A program made the position numbers and the translations under genes. This document shows, piece by piece, positions 8,829-15,747 of a stretch of DNA of 64,000 nt; positions within the stretch are counted from its first letter, which is position 1, and every line of letters starts with the position of its first letter. The stretch is taken from positions 17,812-81,811 of the forward strand of contig JAEEIV010000036.1 of NCBI GenBank assembly GCA_016281555.1, read 5' to 3'. A model generated the notes under the pieces. That model was not told the DNA's origin. It saw nothing but the letters and a program-made list of their open reading frames with translations, and did no database searches. The stretch is from Lachnospiraceae bacterium (lineage in GTDB: Bacteria; Bacillota; Clostridia; Lachnospirales; Lachnospiraceae).

Positions 8829-10569
8829 TGGCTTCCGCCTGTTCGGCCCCCTTCATTCTTTCCATTTCTTCCTGCTCGAGCAGACGGTAATTCACCTTCC
8901 CGACCAGCGTCTTCGGCATCTCGTCTCGGAACACGATGTCGCATGGCATCGCATATTTCGCAATGTGCTCCCTGCAGTGTTTCAGGATCGCTTTCTTCGT
9001 TTCCTCACTTGGTTCGACGCCCGGCTTCAACGTCACGAACGCCTTGACTTTCTGCATTCTGTAGGGATCCGGAATGCCGATGACGCAGGACATCTGCACG
9101 AGTTCGTGCGCGTCGAGGATGTTCTCGATCTGCGCCGGATACACGTTGTATCCGGAGGAAATGATCATCCGCTTCGCTCTGCCGCGGAAATAGACGAATC
9201 CTTCGGAATCCATCTTTCCGAGATCTCCGGTGTAGACCCATGTCAGACCGTCGGCGTGTTTCCGGAGCGTCTTCGCGGTTTCTTCCGGCTGATTCATGTA
9301 CTCCATCATGACCGTCGGCCCTGCAAGCAGGATCTCGCCTTCCTCACCGTACGGCACTTCCTCGTCGGTATCCGGCTTCACGATCTTGATGTAGGTATCC
9401 GGGAACGGAATGCCGATCGACCCTTCCTTGAACTGGTTCGGAGGCGTCAGGCAGCAGGCCGTGACGGTCTCCGTAGTGCCGTAGCCCTCGCGGACCTGGA
9501 TGACCGAGTGATGGTCGTACAGGAACTTGTCGAACTTCTTCTTCAACTCGGGAGACAGGGAATCTCCGCCGGAGAACACGCCCTTCAGGAACGAAAGGTC
9601 GGCCTTTTTCATAGAATCTATCCGGAGCAGCGCTTCAAACAGCGTCGGAACGCCGGCAATGAAATTGCACTTGTATTTCGTGATCTGCTTCGCGTAGGAT
9701 TTCGCCGTAAACCGCGGGATCAGGATGCAGCGGCCCGCTCCGTACAGCATGGTGTGGATGCAGACGCCGAGACCGAAGCCGTGGAAAATCGGCATGGCGG
9801 CAAGCATCCTGTCGCCGATCCGGTACATCGGATTCGTCGCGAGGACCTGCGCGCCGAGCGCATTGAAATTCAGGTTCGACAGAAGGATGCCTTTCGTCGT
9901 GCCCGTCGTACCGCCGGAATACAGAATGACGGCCGGATCGGTCGCTTTCCGCTCCACGCGGTAGTTATAAAAGCAGGAATTGCTGAGTCTCAGGAAATCG
10001 TCCCAGCGGATCACCGGCGCATCTTTCGGGATCTTCGTCTTCCGGCCTTCCGTCAGCATGAACCCGGTCTTTAACGGCTGCGACAACTCGTCCTTGATGC
10101 TCGCAATGATGATGTTCACGACTTTCGTGTTCTTCCGGATCTTCTCGAATTTCCCGTAAAACTGGTCGAGCGTGACCGCGGTCACGGACTCGGAGGCGTT
10201 CAGATAAAACTCGATCTCTTTTTCCGCGGAAAGCGGGTGGATCATGTTCGCGATGGCGCCGATCATGTTGACCGCATAGAACAGATAGAGCGCCTGCGGG
10301 CAGTTCGGCATGGCGATCGTCACACGGTCGTTTTCCCGGACGCCGATCGTCCGAAGCGATTTCGCAACGACGTGGATCTTATCCACGAACTGCTTGTAGG
10401 TCGTCGATCTTCCCATGAAGTCGAATGCCACGTTGTTCGGATACTGCTCGGCGACCCGTTCCACCGCCTCGAACATCGTTCCCTGGAAATACTCCAGCGT
10501 GAACGGAATGTCTCCGAGAGAATTCTTCCACGGCGCCTTCGCCGTAATGTGCGTTTCCGCGTTTTCCAT
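8821..10569 (-). CDS. AMP-dependent acyl-CoA synthetase (long-chain fatty acid--CoA ligase-like)
   Basis: A 582-residue ANL-superfamily ligase that activates a carboxylic acid via an acyl-adenylate and transfers it to CoA. The P-loop YSGGTTGTTKG is at 217-227. The adenylate motif YGTTET, YTGD and the C-terminal catalytic lysine in K-T-L-V-G-K-V-N-Y-R follow. The overall pattern resembles FadD-like ligases, but the acid substrate cannot be assigned from sequence. AGGAGG lies eight bases before the ATG. It overlaps glgA by eight bases, an unusual pairing of lipid and glycogen metabolism. No beta-oxidation genes are nearby. Confidence 0.88.
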   Translation of the reverse strand: MENAETHITAKAPWKNSLGDIPFTLEYFQGTMFEAVERVAEQYPNNVAFDFMGRSTTYKQFVDKIHVVAKSLRTIGVRENDRVTIAMPNCPQALYLFYAVNMIGAIANMIHPLSAEKEIEFYLNASESVTAVTLDQFYGKFEKIRKNTKVVNIIIASIKDELSQPLKTGFMLTEGRKTKIPKDAPVIRWDDFLRLSNSCFYNYRVERKATDPAVILYSGGTTGTTKGILLSNLNFNALGAQVLATNPMYRIGDRMLAAMPIFHGFGLGVCIHTMLYGAGRCILIPRFTAKSYAKQITKYKCNFIAGVPTLFEALLRIDSMKKADLSFLKGVFSGGDSLSPELKKKFDKFLYDHHSVIQVREGYGTTETVTACCLTPPNQFKEGSIGIPFPDTYIKIVKPDTDEEVPYGEEGEILLAGPTVMMEYMNQPEETAKTLRKHADGLTWVYTGDLGKMDSEGFVYFRGRAKRMIISSGYNVYPAQIENILDAHELVQMSCVIGIPDPYRMQKVKAFVTLKPGVEPSEETKKAILKHCREHIAKYAMPCDIVFRDEMPKTLVGKVNYRLLEQEEMERMKGAEQAEANE

Positions 10570-10589
10570 ATACTCTTCCTCCTGATCTT

Positions 10590-10609
10590 TTCCGGCTTCG
10601 CGGCCGGAA
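10590..10609 (-). other. Stem-loop in leader of the acyl-CoA ligase gene
   Basis: TTCCGGC (10590-10596) pairs with GCCGGAA (10603-10609) around a 6-base loop, about 20 bases upstream of the ligase start codon. There is no T-tract on either side, so it does not look like a terminator. It may affect mRNA stability or be incidental. Confidence 0.35.
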
Positions 10610-10637
10610 CAAATATGCGCGGATCTACAGGGAACCC

Positions 10638-10666
10638 TTGAATCATCCGCTGAATTGTGTTATAAA
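10638..10666 (+). promoter_or_regulatory. Promoter of the DUF5721 gene
   Basis: TTGAAT (10638-10643) and TATAAA (10661-10666) on the plus strand with a 17-base spacer. The start codon at 10716 is 50 bases downstream. It lies in the divergent region shared with the acyl-CoA ligase, whose own promoter I could not identify. Confidence 0.7.
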
Positions 10667-10715
10667 ATCCTTATCGAAACTCAAATGCCCCGGCGGCGTC
10701 CATGAAAGGAATTCC

Positions 10716-11213
10716 ATGCTTTCACTGAAGATCACCGACATCAAGACCTTTGCGGAACATCTCTTTGTCAAAGATACTTTTGATAAATTCCATCTACACT
10801 CCGCCGCGTTCAAAACCGCGTTTTACACGGAGATCGACGGCAGACGGATCACGGAGCAAACCGAAGGATCCGAAGAAACCGCCCCGGAAGATGACGCGGT
10901 CTTATGGAAAGACGTCCGGAGAGCGGCCTTTGAACTCATCCGGGGAGACCGTCTTCCCCTGTTTTTCAGGATCACCCTGAAAGCCAGCCGGTCGGCCGGC
11001 AGATATTACAAGGAAAAATCCGGTCTTCAGGATGCAGGAATCACTTCCCTCGCGATCAATCTGAATTACCAGAATGACGTTCTGACTCTGACGACCGGCG
11101 TTTCCTACGACGGATTCACGCTGGACAAGTCCGCGGAAAAACTCTGGGATGCGGACGTCAAAGGATTTCTGGACAAAACCGGGATCTCCTTCGAGGACGC
11201 TTTCCCGGAATGA
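10716..11213 (+). CDS. DUF5721 family protein of unknown function
   Basis: A 165-residue soluble protein starting MLSLKITDIKTFAEHLFVKDTFD, which I recognise as the opening of the DUF5721 family common in Lachnospiraceae. Mixed alpha/beta composition, no signal peptide or membrane segment, no catalytic motif visible. I chose the ATG at 10716 because AAGGA is upstream and the family starts here; an upstream in-frame ATG at 10638 falls inside the promoter. It is a single-gene plus-strand unit between minus-strand operons, with its own promoter and a strong terminator. Function unknown. Confidence 0.75.
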   Translation: MLSLKITDIKTFAEHLFVKDTFDKFHLHSAAFKTAFYTEIDGRRITEQTEGSEETAPEDDAVLWKDVRRAAFELIRGDRLPLFFRITLKASRSAGRYYKEKSGLQDAGITSLAINLNYQNDVLTLTTGVSYDGFTLDKSAEKLWDADVKGFLDKTGISFEDAFPE

Positions 11214-11231
11214 ACGTCGGAAAAACACAGT

Positions 11232-11264
11232 AAGCGGGCCGTAGATTTCCGGCCCGCTTTTTTT
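11232..11264 (+). terminator. Intrinsic terminator of the DUF5721 gene (probably bidirectional)
   Basis: GCGGGCC (11234-11240) pairs with GGCCCGC (11251-11257), 10-base loop, followed by seven T (11258-11264). Flanking AA and TT extend the stem. It lies between convergent genes and on the minus strand is followed by a looser T-rich tract, so it may also stop transcripts of the cytidylate kinase-like gene. Confidence 0.9.
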
Positions 11265-11270
11265 CCGGGG

Positions 11271-11894
11271 TCACTCCTCCATTGCCTTCAGTCTTCTCTG
11301 AACGAAATCGGCAAGGATCTCGACCGAACCGTCGAGTCCTAAAGCGCTCCGGTTGATCGTAATGTCGTAATTCTGGGAGTTTCCCCACTCCTTGTTCGTA
11401 TAATAGCTGTAATAGCTGCTGCGGTCGCGGTTCGTCTTCTTGATGAACTCCTCGGCTTTCTTCTTGTTAAAGCCGTAGGTCTCCTCAATGTGCGCCACCG
11501 CATCCTTCTCGTCCGCCGTGATGAATATCTTGATCACGTTCTTTTCATGCTCCAGCGCGTATTCCGCGCAGCGCCCCACGAAGATGCCGCTTTCTTTCTC
11601 GGCGAGTTCCTTGATCGTATTGTACTGCGCCAGAAACACCTTCTGCTCGATCGGAAGGTTGACCTGACCGCCGTGTCCGGCCACCGTGCCGGAATACAGA
11701 GAATACAGGAAACTCTTTACGGGTTTCTCTTCGTAAGACTGAATGATCTCTTCAGAGAAGCCGCTCTTCTTCGCAACTTCCTTGATGAGTTCTTCATCAT
11801 AGCAGACGATTCCGAGTTTTTTCGCAAGGGCAATGCCCACTCTCCGTCCTCCGGACCCGCTGGTACGTCCGATGGTGATCAGATACTTTTCCAT
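11271..11894 (-). CDS. Cytidylate kinase-like family protein
   Basis: A 207-residue P-loop protein of the cytidylate kinase-like group. The N-terminus I-T-I-G-R-T-S-G-S-G-G-R-R-V-G is the modified Walker A loop, followed by a YDEELI element and a mid-protein G-R-C-A-E-Y segment. It is clearly different from the genuine Cmk at 44688-45347, whose P-loop is GPAGAGKST. The true substrate of this family is not established to my knowledge. It lies three bases downstream of pta and likely shares its transcript. Confidence 0.85.
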   Translation of the reverse strand: MEKYLITIGRTSGSGGRRVGIALAKKLGIVCYDEELIKEVAKKSGFSEEIIQSYEEKPVKSFLYSLYSGTVAGHGGQVNLPIEQKVFLAQYNTIKELAEKESGIFVGRCAEYALEHEKNVIKIFITADEKDAVAHIEETYGFNKKKAEEFIKKTNRDRSSYYSYYTNKEWGNSQNYDITINRSALGLDGSVEILADFVQRRLKAMEE

Positions 11895-11897
11895 GAC

Positions 11898-12890
11898 TCA
11901 CCCCTGTGCCTGAACGGCAGTGATCGCGATGACGCCCACGATGTCAAGCGCCGAACAGCCTCTCGAGAGGTCATTGACCGGAGCGGCAATGCCCTGGCAG
12001 ACCGGGCCGTACGCCTCGGCCTTCGCGAGACGCTGAACGAGTTTGTAACCGATGTTTCCTGCATCCAGATCCGGGAAAATGAGCACGTTCGCTTTTCCCG
12101 CGACCGGCGATGCCGGAGCCTTCTTCTGTCCGACGGCCGGAACGATCGCGGCATCCAGCTGGAGCTCGCCGTCGATCTGATATTCCGGATACTGTTCCTT
12201 CGCGATCTGAACGGCTGCCTGCACCTTTTCCACGTCGGCGTTCTTCGCGCTGCCGTAGGAAGAATGCGAAAGCAGGGCGACGATGGGTTCTGCGCCTACC
12301 ATCTTCTTAAAGGATTCGGCCGAGGATCCGGCGATTGCGGCCAACTTTTCGGGGTCCGGATTCGGCTCAAGTCCGCAGTCCGCAAACACGAAGGTGCCGT
12401 TGTACCCGAATTCGCAATCCGGAACTTCCATGAGGAAGAAGGAGGAAACGAGTTTCACGCCCGGTTTCGTCTTAATGATCTGCAGCGCCGGACGAAGGGT
12501 GTTCGCCGTCGAATGACACGCGCCGGAAACGAGTCCGTCCGCATCTCCCGCCTTGATCATCAGCGTTCCGTAATAGGTGTAATCGGTGACGATGAGTTTC
12601 GCCGCTTCTTCCGGCGTCATGCCCTTCGCCTTCCGGAGTTCATAAAGCAGCTCCGCGTAGGCTTCCTTCTTTTCGCCGTTGTTCGGATCGATGACCGTAA
12701 TGCCGGTGAGATCCAGACCCGCCGCGTTCTCCTCGACTTCCTTCGGGCTTGCGAGAACGATGAGCTTCGCAAGGCCTTCCTCTTTCGCCTTCACGGCCGC
12801 TTCCCAGGTCCTTCTGTCCATGCCTTCGGGAAGAACGATGGTCTTCAGGTCCGTTTTTGCCTTCGTCTTGATCACGTCAATAAATGCCAT
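11898..12890 (-). CDS. pta: Phosphate acetyltransferase
   Basis: A 330-residue short-form Pta that interconverts acetyl-CoA and acetyl phosphate. The family signature G-A-C-H-S-T-A-N-T-L-R-P-A-L-Q is at about 150. A C-terminal P-V-N-D-L-S-R-G-C block with an I-T-A-V-Q-A end matches the class. The ATG at 12890 with AAGGAG ten bases upstream is preferred over an ATG at 12953 that lies in the promoter. Acetate kinase (ackA) is usually adjacent but is absent here; a cytidylate kinase-like gene follows instead. Cytoplasmic, central to mixed-acid fermentation. Confidence 0.95.
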   Translation of the reverse strand: MAFIDVIKTKAKTDLKTIVLPEGMDRRTWEAAVKAKEEGLAKLIVLASPKEVEENAAGLDLTGITVIDPNNGEKKEAYAELLYELRKAKGMTPEEAAKLIVTDYTYYGTLMIKAGDADGLVSGACHSTANTLRPALQIIKTKPGVKLVSSFFLMEVPDCEFGYNGTFVFADCGLEPNPDPEKLAAIAGSSAESFKKMVGAEPIVALLSHSSYGSAKNADVEKVQAAVQIAKEQYPEYQIDGELQLDAAIVPAVGQKKAPASPVAGKANVLIFPDLDAGNIGYKLVQRLAKAEAYGPVCQGIAAPVNDLSRGCSALDIVGVIAITAVQAQG

Positions 12891-12932
12891 GGGAATCACA
12901 CTCCTTTTGAGAATGATATTTTTGTATCTTTT

Positions 12933-12960
12933 ATTATACACGATCACGGACATTTTTCAA
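12933..12960 (-). promoter_or_regulatory. Promoter of pta
   Basis: TTGAAA (12955-12960) and TATAAT (12933-12938) on the minus strand with a 16-base spacer. The leader to the pta ATG is roughly 36 bases and AT-rich. Divergent from the tmcAL promoter about 40 bases away. Confidence 0.8.
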
Positions 12961-13002
12961 GAGAAAATCACTCTCCCGAGGGTGCTCAGACTCTGAATCG
13001 TC

Positions 13003-13031
13003 TTGCCTAACGGACGGAAATCTGCTACACT
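13003..13031 (+). promoter_or_regulatory. Promoter of tmcAL
   Basis: TTGCCT (13003-13008) and TACACT (13026-13031) on the plus strand, 17-base spacer. The ATG of tmcAL is 65 bases downstream of the -10. Moderate match to consensus. Confidence 0.6.
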
Positions 13032-13095
13032 GTTTTTGTCAGAAGAATTGTTTCACGAAAGGAATGCGAGACAGAAAGGGTCAAGGAGGTTCGGA

Positions 13096-14331
13096 ATGAA
13101 GATCACGGGACTCATCACGGAATACAATCCTTTTCACAACGGCCACGTACACCACATCGAAGAAGCGAAAAAACTGACCGGCGCGGACCGGATCGTCGTC
13201 GTCATGAGCGGCGATTTCGTGCAGCGGGGCACGCCCGCCGTCATGGATTGGGCTTCCAGAACGAAATCCGCGCTGCTCGGAGGTGCGGACCTAGTGCTCG
13301 GACTTCCCACGCTTTTTTCCGTTTCCAGCGCCGAAGTCTTTGCCCGCTCGGCCATCGCATTGCTCCATCTTCTCGGCGCCGTGGACAACGTCGTATTCGG
13401 CACGGAACTCGGAGACACTGCGCCGCTCTATCAGATCGCGGAAGTATTGAACAATGAGCCGGAGTCCTTCAGCACCGAACTCCGCTCTCTCCTCAGGACC
13501 GGCGTTTCCTATCCGAAAGCGCGGGCCATGGCGCTCGAGACGCATTTCGGCGGATCGATCGACCGTCTGGAAGAACTCCTCGCTACGCCGAACAACATTC
13601 TCGGGATCGAATACCTGCGTTCGATCCTTGCGCTCAAATCTTCCCTCCGTCCGGTCTCGATCAAACGCTGGCACACGGATTACCATTCCGAAAAAGTCTA
13701 CGAAGACGTTGCGAGCGCGACGGCGATCCGGAAGATGCTCTCGGGCCCCGGCGGACCGGAACAGGCCTCCGCTTACGTTCCTGCATACGTTTCCGAGCTT
13801 TTCAGGAACCTGTACGGCGTCACGATGCCGATCGACGCGGACGACCTTTCTTCCATCCTGCAGTACTGCCTCGTGACACATAAGGATTCTCTTGATTCCT
13901 ATCTCGATTTCACGCCCACGATGAAGGACCGCGTCAACCGTCTGCTGCCGAAATGCATGACGTTTTCGGAATGGGCGGACGCACTCAACACGAAGGACCT
14001 CACGCTGACGAGAACGAGGCGCGCCCTGCTCCACGTCATCCTCGGGATCCGGAACGAAGACCTCCGCGAATATGCCGAGGAAGATTACTGCATGTACGCA
14101 AGGATCCTCGGATTCCGGAAAGGCGCGGAAAACCTGCTCTCCGAATTGAAGCGGCATACCGCGCTGCCGATCATTTCCAAAATGGCCGACGCGAAAAACC
14201 TGCTCAATGAAAAAGCGCTCCGGCTTCTTTCAGGCGACGTCTATGCTTCGGATCTGTACCGGAACGCCGTCTATCAGAAATACGGAACGCTGATCAAAGA
14301 TGATTATACCGAGGGGATCGTGATGCTTTGA
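13096..14331 (+). CDS. tmcAL: tRNA(Met) cytidine acetate ligase TmcAL (YlbM family)
   Basis: A 411-residue nucleotidyltransferase-fold enzyme that uses acetate and ATP to form N4-acetylcytidine at the wobble base of elongator tRNA-Met. The N-terminus MKITGLITEYNPFHNGH contains the H-x-G-H nucleotide-binding motif. MSGDFVQRGTPA is a family hallmark. The ATG at 13096 has AAGGAGG six bases upstream, while the longer reading frame from 13003 overlaps the promoter. One of only three plus-strand protein genes, and convergent with the WalJ-like gene with a single intervening base and no terminator. Confidence 0.93.
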   Translation: MKITGLITEYNPFHNGHVHHIEEAKKLTGADRIVVVMSGDFVQRGTPAVMDWASRTKSALLGGADLVLGLPTLFSVSSAEVFARSAIALLHLLGAVDNVVFGTELGDTAPLYQIAEVLNNEPESFSTELRSLLRTGVSYPKARAMALETHFGGSIDRLEELLATPNNILGIEYLRSILALKSSLRPVSIKRWHTDYHSEKVYEDVASATAIRKMLSGPGGPEQASAYVPAYVSELFRNLYGVTMPIDADDLSSILQYCLVTHKDSLDSYLDFTPTMKDRVNRLLPKCMTFSEWADALNTKDLTLTRTRRALLHVILGIRNEDLREYAEEDYCMYARILGFRKGAENLLSELKRHTALPIISKMADAKNLLNEKALRLLSGDVYASDLYRNAVYQKYGTLIKDDYTEGIVML

Positions 14332-14332
14332 T

Positions 14333-15133
14333 CTAAAACTCGATGACCGAGGAGGAATGAGTCCTGACCGCCGTTTCAAAACGGAGGCCGGGATTCTTTC
14401 TTTCTCCGGGCAATGACTCGAGATACTGGCGGATGCCCAGGTCCACGAGGTCGGGATAATTGTTCTCTTCGCTGAGGTGTCCGAGAAGGATCACCTGAAG
14501 CGAAGGCTGCAGGATCCTGTCGATGAGATCGATCGCGGAATCATTGCTGAGATGTCCGAAATCGCTTAAAATGCGCCGTTTCAGACGGTAGGGATACGAA
14601 CCCGCTTCGAGCATGTGCACGTCGTGATTGGACTCGACTAGCACTCCGTTTAAGCCGGATAGCTGCTCAACCATCACGTCGTCGACGCGTCCGGTGTCCG
14701 TCATGACCGCAAAAGAACGGTCCGGCGAATCGATCCGGAAAAACACGGGGTCTTTCGCGTCGTGGTAGGTCGGGACCGGAAGCACCGAAAAGCGTCCGAC
14801 CTTCACGGGTTCATACGGACGGACAGGCACGAAACGTTCGCTTTCAGAAAGGAGTACGCCCTTCGCATTCCGGACGTTCATTGCCGTACCTTCAGTCGTG
14901 TAAACAGGACAGGACGAGGCGTTCATGAGCGGAACGATGCCCGCCACGTGGTCGCTGTGCTCATGCGTCAGGAAAACGCCGTCCAGCGCGTCCGTGTCAG
15001 TGCCGAGTTCCTGAAGCGCTGCCCTGATCCGTTTCAAAGGGATCCCGGCATCGATGAGGATCCTCGTTCCTTCTTCCTCGACGTAGATCGAATTGCCGTT
15101 GCTGCCGCTCGCGATCGCCTGTACTCTCATCAT
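14333..15133 (-). CDS. MBL-fold metallo-hydrolase of the WalJ/YycJ type
   Basis: A 266-residue metallo-beta-lactamase-fold hydrolase. Metal ligands are seen in LTHEHSDHVAGI (H-x-H-x-D-H) and in later aspartate and histidine positions. The start R-V-Q-A-I-A-S-G-S-N-G-N-S-I-Y-V is characteristic of WalJ/YycJ, linked in other Firmicutes to the WalRK system and DNA repair or replication. Here it is not in a walRK operon but follows coaE and polA, overlapping the coaE stop. The ATG at 15133 has GGGGAG ten bases upstream. Possible roles are DNA 5-prime exonuclease or nuclease; not settled. Confidence 0.85.
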   Translation of the reverse strand: MMRVQAIASGSNGNSIYVEEEGTRILIDAGIPLKRIRAALQELGTDTDALDGVFLTHEHSDHVAGIVPLMNASSCPVYTTEGTAMNVRNAKGVLLSESERFVPVRPYEPVKVGRFSVLPVPTYHDAKDPVFFRIDSPDRSFAVMTDTGRVDDVMVEQLSGLNGVLVESNHDVHMLEAGSYPYRLKRRILSDFGHLSNDSAIDLIDRILQPSLQVILLGHLSEENNYPDLVDLGIRQYLESLPGERKNPGLRFETAVRTHSSSVIEF

Positions 15134-15747
15134 CGTTTCGGCACTCCCCACCGGTCAAACTGCGCTGCTAGAGCATCCTTCGCGGTCTTAAACTCGCCGG
15201 AATTGTCCGTTTCCGCCGTGGCAATGCAGCGGAATTCTTTTTCGGAATACTGCAGGGCAATGATCTTCTCGCATTTTTCGCGGGAATACCCGCGGGAACT
15301 CATCAGCCGGGCGATCCGGACTTCCCGATCCGTATGAACGTAGAGGATCTCATCGCAATCCCCGGTCAGTTCCCCTTCTTCCAAAAGCGCGGCTTCCAGA
15401 AGCACGAACGGCAGTCTCGTCCGGGCGATCTTTTTCAGGATCTCTTCCCGGATGACTGGATGCTCTATTTGATTCAGCTTTGCCTGTCCTCCGGGTTCCT
15501 TAAAGCAAATCTCCGACAGTTTTTTCTTGTCCAACGATCCATCCTTTGCCAGGATCTTTCTTCCGAACTCGGAAAGCAGCGCGTCGTACAGGCGTTTCCC
15601 GGGTTCCATGAGTTCCCTTCCGACGTCGTCTGCAATGATGAGGCGGATCTGATAATTCCGCACGGCGAAGGCGGCAAGCCGTGATTTGCCGGAGCCGACG
15701 CCGCCGGTCAGTCCGATCACGAACGGACGGTTTTCATTTCGTTTCAT
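15130..15747 (-). CDS. coaE: Dephospho-CoA kinase
   Basis: A 205-residue P-loop kinase that phosphorylates dephospho-CoA at the ribose 3-prime position, the last step of CoA synthesis. The Walker A is I-G-L-T-G-G-V-G-S-G-K-S. A D-D-V-G-R-E-L acceptor segment and the Lid arginine region (R-x-x-x-R-G-Y-S) are present. It overlaps polA by 14 bases and the WalJ-like gene by four. The polA-coaE order is typical of Clostridia. Confidence 0.96.
   Translation of the reverse strand: MKRNENRPFVIGLTGGVGSGKSRLAAFAVRNYQIRLIIADDVGRELMEPGKRLYDALLSEFGRKILAKDGSLDKKKLSEICFKEPGGQAKLNQIEHPVIREEILKKIARTRLPFVLLEAALLEEGELTGDCDEILYVHTDREVRIARLMSSRGYSREKCEKIIALQYSEKEFRCIATAETDNSGEFKTAKDALAAQFDRWGVPKR

Noticed and set aside
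11490..13010. A 506-codon plus-strand frame opposite pta and the cytidylate kinase-like gene
   Set aside because: Spans two real genes on the other strand, has no ribosome-binding site and shadow-like composition. GC-rich codon use makes long antisense frames common here; the same applies to 7776-9047, 8815-10074, 25120-26469, 28331-29641 and 31018-32121.
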